62,195 nucleotides of DNA from an uncultured Eubacteriales bacterium (GCA_900315015.1 OMXJ01000016.1:1-62195); one strand, 5' to 3'. Shown: positions 50,662 to 60,141, counted from the first letter of the stretch. Notes: a model not told the origin generated them from the letters alone. Numbers and translations are program-made.

Positions 50662-50697
50662 AAAAATAAATAAAGAAGTTAAAGAAAGGAGGTTCGC

Positions 50698-53316
50698 ATG
50701 GTATGCAAAAGGTGTGGATGGCAGATACTCGGCGGAGAATCTGTTTGTCCTAATTGTGGAGCAATGGTCGGAATGAATGCCGTACAGCAAGGCGTTACAG
50801 AAATGAATTCACCTTATAATTCAGGTGGCAGCAATGTCCAGTCCAATAATGCTTCAAGCCTTTATAGTGCATATTCAGCTAATGGCGTACCAGCAGCTTA
50901 TGGAAGCGGCTATAGTGCAGCCTATGGCAGCGGTTATGGTGCAGGAAATGCAGCCTATGGCAGCGGCTATGGAGCAGGAAATCCTGCTTATGGAAGTGGC
51001 TATAGTGCAGGCGGCGCAATGTACGGAAGTGGTTATAGTGCGGGCGGCGCAATGTATGGAAGCGGTTATAGTGCAAGCTATGGAAGCGGATATACGGCAG
51101 GTCCGGGCAGCGGAGCATTTAATAGTGTTTATTCTGTTTATAGTATTCCTAACAACTCAGATAACTCAAGTCCATATTCAGCAGCAGTAAACCCGGTATA
51201 TAGCAGCGGTTATTCAGCAGCAGGAATTGCTTCTTTGTCAGGAGGAGTAAGTGCAGGCTCATCTGCCGGAAATATATATGGCGGGGCATCAAGTGTTGAA
51301 GCGCTTTATTCAAGTGGTTATTCCATTGCCGGTGCAGCATCTTATACCGGAGAGAATGTAAAGTCAAATGGTACTGTGAATACCTCAGGGTATTCAGCAG
51401 CGACGGCCGCAGGTACACAGGAGGCTAAGTCAGAGCCAGCAGCTGAAGAAAAGAACCCAGTAGAAATAGTTGAAGAAGTTGTTGAAATAAGGGAAGTCGA
51501 TGAGACAAATGTAAAGCCTGAGGAAGTAGACGACTTCGGAATTGTAAATCTTACTAAGGATGATACAGAAGCTAAAGAGTCTGAATCAGAAAAAGCTGAT
51601 GAAGGTGAAGGAGCTGTTCAGGTAAAGCCTGAGGAAAGCTCAGCAGAGGCTAAAGAAAGTGCTCTTGATACAAAGCCTGAAGAAAAGGCTAAGGAAAAGG
51701 GAGCTTTTGCTGAAAAGGCGAAGTCAGAAGAAAAGCCTGAGGAAAATGAAGCTGAAAAGAAGACTTCTAAAAAGGGCAAGAAGACTAAGAAGAGCTCGAA
51801 GCAGGAGCTTTCCGAGAATGCAGCTGTAGAAAAAGCAGAAGAGAAAAAGCCAGAAGAAGTTAAGGCAGATGCAAAAGCTGCAGAAGAAGGTAAGAAGGCA
51901 GAAGCAAGAGAGCCTGTAGCTGAAAAAGCAGAAGACAGTAAGGCAGAGGCTGAAAAGTCAGATGCTAAAAAGGGTGATTCCAAAAAAGCAGAAGATAAAA
52001 AGGCAGAAGCAAAAGAGCCTGTAGCTGAAAAAGCAGAAGAAAGTAAGGCAGAGGCTGAAAAGTCAGATGCTAAAAAGGGTGATTTTAAAAAAGCAGAAGA
52101 TAAAAATGCAGAAGCAAAAGAGCCTGTAGCTGAAAAAGCAGAAGACAGTAAGGCGGAGGCTGAAAAGTCAGATGCTAAAAAGGGTGATTCTGTAAAAGAA
52201 GATAGCAATAAGGCAGAAGCTGAAAAGCCTGTAGATAAAAAGGCAGCTGAAGAGAAGAAGTCTTCAGAAGAAAAAAGCAAGAAAGCAGAGCCTGAAAAGA
52301 AGATAGAAGATGCTAAGAAGTCAGAAAAGACTGAAGAAGCATCAAAGAAAGAAAATGAAGGAGCCGAGAAAGAAAAGGCTTCAGAAAATGATGAGGAAGC
52401 TGCTAAGGAGAAGGCCCGCGCAGAAATGGAAAAGACCCGCGAGGAAATCGCCAAAAAGGCAGCAGAAATAGTTCAAAAGGGCAAGGAAGATGCTAAGAAG
52501 GCCGAAGAGGCAGCAATCATGAAGGCCCTAGCAGCAGTAGAGGATAGCAAGAATGATGTAACAAGCGGCTATTCGATCAATCCTAATATTGCAAGCGGCT
52601 ATGGAGCAGCAGCTAATCCTGTTGCAAACCAGTTCGCAAGCGGCTATTCAGTTGGAGCAAGCGGTTATACAGTAGGAGCAAGCGGCTATTCAGTAGCATC
52701 AAATCCTATAGTTTCTAATTACGGAAGTGGATATTCTACTAACGGAAATTATGTAAGCGGCTATGCAGTAGCAGCAAATCCGATGGGAAGTGGCTACGGA
52801 GCAGGTAATTCAATGGATAGTGGCTACGGAGCAGCAAATCCGATGGGAAGCGGCTATGGAGCAGCGGTAAATCCAATGGGAAGTGGCTACACAGCAGCGG
52901 TAAATCCAATGGGAAGTGGCTATGGAGCAAATGCAGCAAGCGGTTATGGAGTTAATAATTATGGAAGTGGCTATGGCAGCAATGCAGCAGGAGCTTATGG
53001 AGCACCTGCACAGGCGCCAGCTAATAATGGCGCGCCAGTAGAGGCATCAAAGCCAGCGCCAGTAGCAGAAGCACCAAAGCCAGCACCAGTAGCAGAAGCA
53101 CCAAAGCCGGCACCAGCGCCAGTAGCACCGGCACCAGCACCGGTAGCGCCAGCACCAGCCCCAGTAGCAGCAGCTAGTGAAGCACCAGAACAGCCACAGG
53201 CTTATCAGGTAGCTGAAGAAAAAGGCGGCATTAAGGCATTCTTAAAGCCACCAATAATTGTTGCAGCAATAGTAATCATTATAATTATAGTTGTTATAAT
53301 TGGAAATTTTATATAA
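50698..53316 (+). CDS. Tail-anchored zinc-ribbon protein with Gly-Ser-Tyr repeats
   Basis: 872 residues. N-terminal zinc ribbon C3-x2-C6-x10-C17-x2-C20. Residues about 55-235 are a GSGY-rich low-complexity region (units like YGSGYSAGG). Residues about 245-610 are Lys/Glu/Ala-rich with a 35-residue tandem repeat. A second SGY region follows (about 620-775), then an APVAEAPKPAP region. The protein ends in one hydrophobic helix (PPIIVAAIVIIIIIVVIIGN) with a few residues after it, a tail anchor. AAGGAGG precedes the ATG. Tyr/Gly/Ser-rich regions resemble phase-separating domains such as that of FUS. Function unknown. Confidence 0.85.
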   Translation: MVCKRCGWQILGGESVCPNCGAMVGMNAVQQGVTEMNSPYNSGGSNVQSNNASSLYSAYSANGVPAAYGSGYSAAYGSGYGAGNAAYGSGYGAGNPAYGSGYSAGGAMYGSGYSAGGAMYGSGYSASYGSGYTAGPGSGAFNSVYSVYSIPNNSDNSSPYSAAVNPVYSSGYSAAGIASLSGGVSAGSSAGNIYGGASSVEALYSSGYSIAGAASYTGENVKSNGTVNTSGYSAATAAGTQEAKSEPAAEEKNPVEIVEEVVEIREVDETNVKPEEVDDFGIVNLTKDDTEAKESESEKADEGEGAVQVKPEESSAEAKESALDTKPEEKAKEKGAFAEKAKSEEKPEENEAEKKTSKKGKKTKKSSKQELSENAAVEKAEEKKPEEVKADAKAAEEGKKAEAREPVAEKAEDSKAEAEKSDAKKGDSKKAEDKKAEAKEPVAEKAEESKAEAEKSDAKKGDFKKAEDKNAEAKEPVAEKAEDSKAEAEKSDAKKGDSVKEDSNKAEAEKPVDKKAAEEKKSSEEKSKKAEPEKKIEDAKKSEKTEEASKKENEGAEKEKASENDEEAAKEKARAEMEKTREEIAKKAAEIVQKGKEDAKKAEEAAIMKALAAVEDSKNDVTSGYSINPNIASGYGAAANPVANQFASGYSVGASGYTVGASGYSVASNPIVSNYGSGYSTNGNYVSGYAVAANPMGSGYGAGNSMDSGYGAANPMGSGYGAAVNPMGSGYTAAVNPMGSGYGANAASGYGVNNYGSGYGSNAAGAYGAPAQAPANNGAPVEASKPAPVAEAPKPAPVAEAPKPAPAPVAPAPAPVAPAPAPVAAASEAPEQPQAYQVAEEKGGIKAFLKPPIIVAAIVIIIIIVVIIGNFI
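51911..52225 (+). repeat. 105-bp in-frame tandem repeat (35 residues), three copies
   Basis: The phrase EPVAEKAE recurs at DNA 51911, 52016 and 52121, exactly 105 bp apart, within a Lys/Glu/Ala-rich segment likely to be helical. Confidence 0.88.
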
Positions 53317-53321
53317 TGAAT

Positions 53322-53352
53322 TCATATCCCCACTTTTAGGAGTGGGGATTAT
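53322..53352 (+). terminator. Hairpin after the SGY-repeat gene
   Basis: ATCCCCACT pairs with AGTGGGGAT around TTTAGG. The following tract (TATTGC) is poor in T, so termination is uncertain; it could also be a palindromic element end. Confidence 0.55.
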
Positions 53353-53359
53353 TGCATAT

Positions 53360-53570
53360 GAAGAGCGCGATAAAGCTGTAGGTAAAAGAGCTCAATATAG
53401 CTTGTAATAAAAGAGTGCGATAAGCTGTAGATAAAAGAGCGCGATAAGCTGTAGGTAAAAGAGTGCGATAAGCTGTAGGTAAAAGAGTGCGATAAGCTGT
53501 AGGCAAAAGAGTGCGATAAGCTGTAGGTAAAAGAGTGCGATAAGCTGTAGATAAAAGAGTGCAGTAAAAG
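53360..53570 (+). repeat. 24-bp tandem repeat, about eight copies, upstream of cdd
   Basis: Units AAAAGAGTGCGATAAGCTGT plus four bases start at 53409, 53433, 53457, 53481, 53505 and 53529. Diverged copies lie at 53360 and 53384 and a partial one at 53553. They end just before the cdd ribosome binding site (AAAGGAGG at 53582). Confidence 0.92.
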
Positions 53571-53597
53571 TAAGCAAAAATAAAGGAGGTACTTAAA

Positions 53598-54116
53598 ATG
53601 AAGAATGAAATTTTGAAAATTGATAAGGAGCTTCCTACAGTCAAGAAGACTGAACTTCCAAGTGGTCATCCTTTAAATGATCTGACCTGTAGAATGCTCA
53701 TAGCAGAGGCTATCAAGGCAAGAGAAAAGGCATATGCGCCATATTCTGGATTTAAGGTGGGAGCAGCTTTAATGAGCGCAGGCAAAAAGATAATTATCGG
53801 CTGTAATATAGAAAATTCGGCCTTCTCACCGACAATATGTGCCGAAAGAGTTGCTTTTTCAAAGGCAATAAGCGATGGTGTATTAGAAAGTGACAAGAGC
53901 TTTGTAGGAATAGCAGTAGTCGGTGGAAAAGATGCAAATGTAAGCAAGGAAAAAGGCTTTGCAGATTATACTACTCCTTGTGGTGTATGCCTACAGTTCA
54001 TGAGCGAATTTGTAGATGCAGAGAACTTTTTTGTTATATCAGCAAAGTCAGAAAGTGATTATTGGATCTATACCTTAAAGGATCTCATGCCATTTGCATT
54101 TAAGTACAAAAAGTAA
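53598..54116 (+). CDS. cdd: Cytidine deaminase
   Basis: 172 residues. Zinc and catalytic motifs CAER and PCGVC, preceded by the YAPYSGFKVGAAL substrate block. It deaminates cytidine and deoxycytidine for pyrimidine salvage. An extension of about 35 residues precedes the usual start, yet AAAGGAGG eight bases before ATG 53598 supports it. No promoter is clear in the repeat region upstream. Confidence 0.93.
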   Translation: MKNEILKIDKELPTVKKTELPSGHPLNDLTCRMLIAEAIKAREKAYAPYSGFKVGAALMSAGKKIIIGCNIENSAFSPTICAERVAFSKAISDGVLESDKSFVGIAVVGGKDANVSKEKGFADYTTPCGVCLQFMSEFVDAENFFVISAKSESDYWIYTLKDLMPFAFKYKK

Positions 54117-54164
54117 TAATAAGCGGTAAAACTTAATAAGGTCAGAAAGTGAGTATTAGTTAGC

Positions 54165-54653
54165 ATGTTCATATTAATAATAAGTGATACACATGGAAGT
54201 ATAAGATTCCTGCAGAAGGCAATGGATAAATACCACCTAAAGCCGGATCTTTGCATTCATGCAGGCGACATTCTAGGACAAAAGCAGATGGTTGAAAAAA
54301 CTGTGAATTGTCCGCTAGTGGTTGTTAGGGGAAACTGCGATATTGATCCGGAAATTCCGGTAGATAAAGTAGTAGAAGCAGGAAGCCATAAAATATATGT
54401 CTGTCATGGACATCAGTATGGAGTTGGAGCAAACCGTTTTAGATTAAAGAATGAAGCAAGACTTAGAGGCTGTGACATTGTTATTTATGGACATACTCAT
54501 GTTTTAGACATTGATAATTCAGATCCTGATGTACTTTGCATAAATCCGGGAAGCCTTCTTATTCCGAGGGATTTTGGATCTCCTTCCTATGTTGCAATGA
54601 GCATAGATGAACAAAATAGAGTCAGCTGTAATGCTTTTAGGGTTGATTTTTAG
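54165..54653 (+). CDS. YfcE/MJ0936-family metallophosphodiesterase
   Basis: 162 residues with the calcineurin-like pattern SDTHG, AGDI, RGNCD, CHGH and GHTH, binding two metals. Relatives hydrolyse phosphodiesters in vitro; the cellular substrate is unknown. It follows cdd by 48 bp, probably in one transcript. Confidence 0.9.
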   Translation: MFILIISDTHGSIRFLQKAMDKYHLKPDLCIHAGDILGQKQMVEKTVNCPLVVVRGNCDIDPEIPVDKVVEAGSHKIYVCHGHQYGVGANRFRLKNEARLRGCDIVIYGHTHVLDIDNSDPDVLCINPGSLLIPRDFGSPSYVAMSIDEQNRVSCNAFRVDF

Positions 54654-54745
54654 GGGTAAATGTGTTTTACTAGACGTTGAGTGCAAAGGAATGGGAAATT
54701 AGCAGTATTTGCCGAAAATAAAGAGAGATATGGAAATGAGTTTAT

Positions 54746-55753
54746 ATGGATAACGAAATCAAAAAGCCTGTTAAAATAGGCGATATAGCAGAAAAGGCGG
54801 GGGTGTCCTCGGCGACTGTATCAAGATATTTTAATAATGGCTATATTAGTCAGAAAGCAAGAGATGCTATTTCAAAGGCCATAGAGGAGACTGGATACGT
54901 ACCTTCACAGCAGGCAAGAAATCTCAGAATGAAAAAGACGATGCTTATAGGAGTAATAATTCCTAAGATCGATTCAGAGGCAGTCAGCAGAGAGGTAGAT
55001 GGAATCACCACAATGCTTGCGACCTCGGGCTATGAGACACTTTTAGCTAATACTTCAAACGACCCTCAGAAGGAAATTGATTATCTGAATATTTTTAATA
55101 ACAATAATAATGTAGATGGCATTATCTTCATAGCAACCCTCATTACTGAAAAGCATAAAGAGGTCTTGAAAGAGCTTCATGTACCTCTTGTAATGGTAGG
55201 TCAGAAGTCAAAGCTGGTATCGTGCGTTTATCATGATGATCAGCTTGCAGCTGCGGCTCTTACAAAGAAGCTCATAGCAGCAAAAAGAAAGAAAATAGGC
55301 TTTATCGGAGTTACAAAGGATGATGCGGCTGCAGGACTTGCCAGGTTCAAGGGCTTTACCGGTGAACTTAAAAAAGCAGGCATTCCTGTAAGGGAAGAGC
55401 TTATGATGGAAGGAGCTTTTACTCTAGAGTCGGGCTATGAGAATGCAGGAAGGCTTCTTGAAATAGAACCTGAAATCGATGCAATTTTCTGCGCTACGGA
55501 CATGATAGCAGCAGGTGCGATGAAAAGGCTTCATGAGGCAGGAAAGAAAATCCCGGAGGAAGTAAGTATTACAGGAATAGGTGATACCAAGGTATCCAAG
55601 GTATTAACACCATCACTTACTACGGCTCATTATTACTATAGGAACTGTGGAATGGAGGCAGCGAAAATTTTACTAGATAAGCTAAAGGATGAATATTCAC
55701 CTCTTAAATCGGTAAAAATGGGCTATGAAATAGTGGAAAATGGCAGTGTATGA
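54746..55753 (+). CDS. scrR: LacI-family repressor of the sucrose genes
   Basis: 335 residues. The LacI HTH and hinge helix (KIGDIAEKAGVSSATVSRYF, then SQQARNLRMKKT) are followed by a periplasmic-binding-protein-like sensor domain (IGVIIPKIDSEAVSREVDGI). It is immediately upstream of scrA and scrB; two identical LacI-type operators lie in the gap, so it is very likely their repressor, released by a sucrose-derived ligand. Ribosome binding site weak. Confidence 0.88.
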   Translation: MDNEIKKPVKIGDIAEKAGVSSATVSRYFNNGYISQKARDAISKAIEETGYVPSQQARNLRMKKTMLIGVIIPKIDSEAVSREVDGITTMLATSGYETLLANTSNDPQKEIDYLNIFNNNNNVDGIIFIATLITEKHKEVLKELHVPLVMVGQKSKLVSCVYHDDQLAAAALTKKLIAAKRKKIGFIGVTKDDAAAGLARFKGFTGELKKAGIPVREELMMEGAFTLESGYENAGRLLEIEPEIDAIFCATDMIAAGAMKRLHEAGKKIPEEVSITGIGDTKVSKVLTPSLTTAHYYYRNCGMEAAKILLDKLKDEYSPLKSVKMGYEIVENGSV

Positions 55754-55898
55754 ATTCAGTAACTTGCTTGCAGAATAAGGTGGAGCAATACGAAATGATG
55801 CGAAATAATGCGAAATATTACGAAAACCTGGTGCATTTATAGTGCAAGGTGATGCAAAATCTTTGCAAATGCACAGTGCAATAAATGAATAATTATTA

Positions 55899-55938
55899 GA
55901 AGTGCACAAAAAATTATTTTCTTTTTGTGCACTTTTTG
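55899..55938 (+). terminator. Terminator of scrR
   Basis: AAGTGCACAAAAA pairs with TTTTTGTGCACTT around ATTATTTTC; T-run follows. Confidence 0.9.
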
Positions 55939-55983
55939 TATGTACATAATTGTGGAATTGTGGTAAACTGTCTTTAGTAAATG

Positions 55984-55997
55984 TGTAATCGATTACA
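55984..55997 (+). promoter_or_regulatory. LacI-type operator O1 of the scr genes
   Basis: Perfect palindrome TGTAATCGATTACA, within a 20-bp stretch identical to the second site. It also satisfies the general cre pattern, so CcpA could compete for it. Confidence 0.85.
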
Positions 55998-56073
55998 TAT
56001 AAAACAATGGAATATGAGAGCGTCAGAATAAAAATATGTGCTGAACTGCTTTAATTTTATATCTTTTTGAATG

Positions 56074-56087
56074 TGTAATCGATTACA
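56074..56087 (+). promoter_or_regulatory. LacI-type operator O2 of the scr genes
   Basis: Second TGTAATCGATTACA, centre exactly 90 bp from the first and 55 bp before the scrA start. Two identical sites suggest cooperative or looping repression. Confidence 0.85.
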
Positions 56088-56141
56088 TAGGTTGGACGTA
56101 AATGAACTTGTATGTGCAAGGGTTCGGAAAATGGAGGCGTT

Positions 56142-58061
56142 ATGGATTACAAAAAGTGTGCAGAAGGCATATTGAAGGGTGTTGGCGGAAAAGGGAATAT
56201 TATTTCAGCAGCACACTGTGCCACAAGACTTCGTCTGGTAATCGCAGATAACAGCAAAATGGATACAAAGGCTGTTGAGAATGTTGACGGAGTAAAGGGT
56301 GTATTTGAGGCATCTGGACAGATTCAGATCATCATTGGTACAGGAACAGTAAACAAGGTGTATGCAGAGTTCATACAGCTTGCAGGCGTTTCAGAAGCAA
56401 CGAAGGATGATGTAAAGCAGGCAGCAGCATCAAAACAGAATTTCTTCTTCAGGGCAATAAAGACTCTTGGAGATGTTTTTGTGCCTATCATTCCTGCGAT
56501 TGTAGCAAGTGGTCTTTTAAATGGATTGCTGGGAGGTCTTTCAAATGCCATTGATGGAATGGCAGACAGTAGTTGGTATGAGCTACTTAACATATTCTCA
56601 AGTGCAGCGCTTGCGATGCTGCCTATTCTTATAGCCATAAGTGCAGCTAAGAAGTTTGGCGGAAATCCTTATCTTGCAGCCGTTATCGGCTATATCATGA
56701 TAAACCCGGCTCTTGTAAATGCATGGACAGTATGGAATTATGAAGGAACAATTCCTACCTGGAATATTTTCGGCATTGAAATTCAGAAAATAGGTTACCA
56801 GGGACATGTAATCCCTGTAATTATCTCAATTCTTTTTATGAGTGCTATTGAAAAGTGGCTTCATAAGATAGTTCCTGAGGTAATAGATCTTTTTGTAACT
56901 CCTCTTGTAACAGTTCTTGTAACAGGTCTTTTGACACTTCTTGTAATTGGACCTGTATTCAAGGTTGTTGAGGATTATATTGTTACAGGTGCTAAGTGGC
57001 TTATCGCTCTGCCTTATGGTATAGGAGGTCTTTTAGTTGGCTTCTTCTATGCATTTACGGTTGTAGCAGGCTTCCATCACATGTATAATATGATAGAGGC
57101 TCAGATGCTAGGTACTGTCGTAAACGGTGTAAAGGGTCTTAATACCTGGATGCCAGTTGCAACAGCAGCTAACGTTGGACAGGGTGCTGCAGCTCTTGCA
57201 GTAGCATTTAAGTCAAAGAATAAAAAGACAAAGTCAATGGCTCTTCCATCTTCACTTTCAGCCTTTCTTGGAATCACAGAACCAGCAATATTCGGTGTAA
57301 ACGTACGTTACCGCACACCATTTATTGCAGGCTGCATAGGCGGTGCAGCAGGCGGACTTTTAGCTTCACTCTTCGGTGTAGGAGCTACAGCTTATGGTAT
57401 TACTGGTCTTTTCGGTTTCCTTATAACAACAGATTTCTGGTGGCAGTATGCAGTAGTAATGCTTGCATCTACCGTAGTAGCCTTTATCGTATCCTTTGTT
57501 CTCTATAAGGATCCTGTAGAGGTAAGGGCAGCAGCTCCTGTAGCAGACGAGAAAGAAAAGAAGGCAGCTCCTTCTGTAGCAGGCGAGCTTCTTGCTCCTC
57601 TTAATGGTAAGGCTATTCCGCTTGATAAGGTTTCAGACGCTACCTTTGCATCTGGGGCTCTTGGAAACGGTGCAGCAATCATTCCTTCAGAGGGCGTTGT
57701 TTATTCACCTGTTGACGGCGAGATATCAATGTTCTATGATACAAAGCATGCAATCGGAATTACAGCAAATGATGGTACGGAAATTTTAATTCATATCGGT
57801 ATTGACACAGTTAACCTTGAAGGAAAGCCATTTAAGGGCTTCATTAAGGAAGGTGATAAGGTATCCTGTGGTGATAAGTTAGTAGAATTTGACATTGATA
57901 TGATAAAGAAGGCAGGATGTGACATAGTAACACCTGTTATAATTACAAATACAGATGATATCCTTGATGCAGGTAAGAGCATTAATTATGCTGAAGCAGT
58001 AACTGCAGAAAAGGAAATCAAAAAGGGAGAAGCTTTCATTAAAATCAACAAGGCATCTTAA
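56142..58061 (+). CDS. scrA: Sucrose-type PTS permease EIIBCA
   Basis: 639 residues. EIIB with Cys26 in AAHCATRLRL, EIIC membrane domain (about 105-455), and a C-terminal EIIA of the glucose type with His551 in LIHIGIDTV. It imports and phosphorylates a disaccharide, here probably sucrose given the neighbouring GH32 gene, though trehalose-type relatives are similar. GGAGG precedes ATG 56142; the ATG 30 bases upstream has no such site. Phosphate would come from HPr and EI encoded downstream. Confidence 0.93.
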   Translation: MDYKKCAEGILKGVGGKGNIISAAHCATRLRLVIADNSKMDTKAVENVDGVKGVFEASGQIQIIIGTGTVNKVYAEFIQLAGVSEATKDDVKQAAASKQNFFFRAIKTLGDVFVPIIPAIVASGLLNGLLGGLSNAIDGMADSSWYELLNIFSSAALAMLPILIAISAAKKFGGNPYLAAVIGYIMINPALVNAWTVWNYEGTIPTWNIFGIEIQKIGYQGHVIPVIISILFMSAIEKWLHKIVPEVIDLFVTPLVTVLVTGLLTLLVIGPVFKVVEDYIVTGAKWLIALPYGIGGLLVGFFYAFTVVAGFHHMYNMIEAQMLGTVVNGVKGLNTWMPVATAANVGQGAAALAVAFKSKNKKTKSMALPSSLSAFLGITEPAIFGVNVRYRTPFIAGCIGGAAGGLLASLFGVGATAYGITGLFGFLITTDFWWQYAVVMLASTVVAFIVSFVLYKDPVEVRAAAPVADEKEKKAAPSVAGELLAPLNGKAIPLDKVSDATFASGALGNGAAIIPSEGVVYSPVDGEISMFYDTKHAIGITANDGTEILIHIGIDTVNLEGKPFKGFIKEGDKVSCGDKLVEFDIDMIKKAGCDIVTPVIITNTDDILDAGKSINYAEAVTAEKEIKKGEAFIKINKAS

Positions 58062-58184
58062 GATGGCTAATTTAAGATGAGTTATTTAAAGATAGAATAT
58101 CAAAAGATAGATTATCTTTAGCGATGATAAAAATATAGATATGATGAATGTGCTTAAAAGGCATAAAAGGGATAGGAGAAAAGT

Positions 58185-59648
58185 ATGCAGGAGGATTTTA
58201 GACCGTTATACCACGTTTCACCTCCAAAGGGATGGCTTAATGATCCAAACGGCCTGTGTGAAATGAATGGAGTATATAATGTATTTTTTCAGTATTCGCC
58301 GGAATCACCGAAAGGCGCGGGCATTAGAGGCTGGGGCTATGCTACCTCGAAAGATCTGATTCACTGGGATTACAAAGGAATGCCAATAAAACCAGATCAT
58401 GAATGGGATGCAAATGGCGCTTATTCAGGCAGTGCACTGATAAATGAAAGCGTAATGTATCTATATTATACTGGAAATGTAAAGCTTGATGGTGATTATG
58501 ATTATACTCACGCAGGCCGATTATCAAATACGATTTTGGTGACCTCTGAGGATGCTGGAGAGAGCTTTTCGAGTAAGGAGAGACTCCTTGATAATTCAGA
58601 TTATCCTCAGGGACTATCAAATCATATAAGAGACCCAAAAGTTTTTTACACTGATACCGGAGTAGGAATGCTCCTTGGTGCAAGAGACAATGAAGATACT
58701 GGACTGGCTCTTTTTTACGAAACGCCTGGCAGGGATGATTTCAAGAACTTTAAGTATAAGAAGAGCCTAAGAACGCCGGCGCCGCTCGGCTATATGTGGG
58801 AGTGTCCGGATTTCTTTACCTTGAAGGAAGGTGAAGAAGAAATCGGTGTATTAAATGTAGCAGTTCAGGGAATACACCAGGCCTTTAGCTTTTGCGAGAA
58901 GGCAGGTGATTATAGATATCAGAATCAGTATCAGTCAGGATATTTTATCACTGAATCAGATCTTATCCAAAAAGATGAAGCCATCACAATGGTAAACGGC
59001 GACTATCATGAATGGGACTATGGTTTTGATTTTTATGCAGCTCAGAGTTTTGAAGATGAAAAGGGAAGAAGAATTCTCTGGGGATGGGCTGCAATGATAG
59101 ATACTGACTATACAAATGAGCCGGAAATAGTTACTGGTGTGCAGCATGTTCTTACAATGCCGAGAGTTCTGAGCTATGACAGCAAAAAGGGGCTTATCCT
59201 TCAAAGGTGGCCGGAAGAGTATGATGGCTTTATAAGCTATGATTTTTCGGTGGTAGATAAAAGAATTAAAAAGGCTGATTCAAGTGTTATTTTTGAAGAG
59301 GATTCAGCTTCGGGATTATTAACTGGTAAATTTACTTCAAAGCGCACCTATGCCGCAAGAATTACAGAGCTAGAGGAAGCTGGTAAATTTGTGCTAAGGA
59401 TAGTAGGAGCTTTAAATTTAGAGTATGATGGAGAATTCTTATCGCTGATACTCAATAAGTCGGCGGGCAGCGGAAGATTGATGAGGAGAGTAAAGGTTAC
59501 GGAAATATCGAGCATCACTTACTTTGTAGATTCATCCATAGCTGAAATATTCATCAATGACGGAGAATATGTACTTACTACGAGATTCTTTTCTAGAAAT
59601 AAGAGCTTTAGAAATGAAATAAAAGTTGAACTAAAGGATGTACAATAA
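58185..59648 (+). CDS. scrB: Sucrose-6-phosphate hydrolase (GH32)
   Basis: 487 residues. Nucleophile Asp20 in WLNDPNG, RDPKVF transition-state Asp, and acid/base Glu206 in WECPDFF, followed by a C-terminal beta-sandwich. No signal peptide. It splits sucrose 6-phosphate from ScrA into glucose 6-phosphate and fructose, the latter phosphorylated by the kinase at 45439. AGGAG precedes the ATG. Confidence 0.94.
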   Translation: MQEDFRPLYHVSPPKGWLNDPNGLCEMNGVYNVFFQYSPESPKGAGIRGWGYATSKDLIHWDYKGMPIKPDHEWDANGAYSGSALINESVMYLYYTGNVKLDGDYDYTHAGRLSNTILVTSEDAGESFSSKERLLDNSDYPQGLSNHIRDPKVFYTDTGVGMLLGARDNEDTGLALFYETPGRDDFKNFKYKKSLRTPAPLGYMWECPDFFTLKEGEEEIGVLNVAVQGIHQAFSFCEKAGDYRYQNQYQSGYFITESDLIQKDEAITMVNGDYHEWDYGFDFYAAQSFEDEKGRRILWGWAAMIDTDYTNEPEIVTGVQHVLTMPRVLSYDSKKGLILQRWPEEYDGFISYDFSVVDKRIKKADSSVIFEEDSASGLLTGKFTSKRTYAARITELEEAGKFVLRIVGALNLEYDGEFLSLILNKSAGSGRLMRRVKVTEISSITYFVDSSIAEIFINDGEYVLTTRFFSRNKSFRNEIKVELKDVQ

Positions 59649-59744
59649 CAGAAATATATTCTATAATGTACTAAAGGAATATTGAAACCAAGGTATTAGT
59701 AAATTAGGGAAGAAAAGAATCACGGAATGAAGGAAGCAGGTAAT

Positions 59745-59812
59745 TAAAGAACCAAAGAGCAAAAGAACCAAAGAGTAAAAGAACCAAAGAACCAAAGAAC
59801 TAAAGAACAAAT
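59745..59812 (+). repeat. Short AAAGAACCAAAGA tandem repeat upstream of ptsH
   Basis: Irregular units of 8 and 16 bp (AAAGAACC variants), at least six in a row, in the leader of ptsH. Confidence 0.75.
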
Positions 59813-59843
59813 AAAATAATAACCATAGAAAGGACAGAAAATT

Positions 59844-60101
59844 ATGAAGACATTCGAATATGTAATTACAAGTGATGAGCAGATCCACGCTAGACCAGCA
59901 AAGGAGCTTGTAGCTCTTGCTAAGAAGTATACCTCTGAGATCAAGATCGAAAAGGGCGGCAAGCAGGTAAAGATGAACAGTCTTATTCTCATAATGAGCC
60001 TTGCAATCAAGAAGGGCGATACAATTACCGTTTCAGCAAATGGCGATGATGAGGATGCTGCAATTGCAGAGGTAGAGACATATTTAAAGGCAAATCTGTA
60101 A
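59844..60101 (+). CDS. ptsH: Phosphocarrier protein HPr
   Basis: 85 residues. His15 in QIHARPA accepts phosphate from enzyme I; Ser46 in MNSLILIM is the HPr-kinase site used for catabolite control in Firmicutes. AAAGGA precedes the ATG. Co-transcribed with ptsI, 40 bp downstream, next to the sucrose permease. Confidence 0.95.
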   Translation: MKTFEYVITSDEQIHARPAKELVALAKKYTSEIKIEKGGKQVKMNSLILIMSLAIKKGDTITVSANGDDEDAAIAEVETYLKANL

Positions 60102-60141
60102 TATATTCCTCTATAGGAAAATAAGGGATTGGAGGTAAAGA

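Noticed and set aside
51618-52454. Minus-strand open frame of 278 residues opposite the Lys/Glu/Ala-rich region
   Set aside because: Ser/Phe/Ala composition mirrors the repeat codons of the real gene on the plus strand; no ribosome binding site.
46356-53552. Regular repeats at 46356-46536 and 53360-53552 as CRISPR arrays
   Set aside because: Units are contiguous without unique spacers, have the wrong length (26 and 24 bp), and no cas genes are present.
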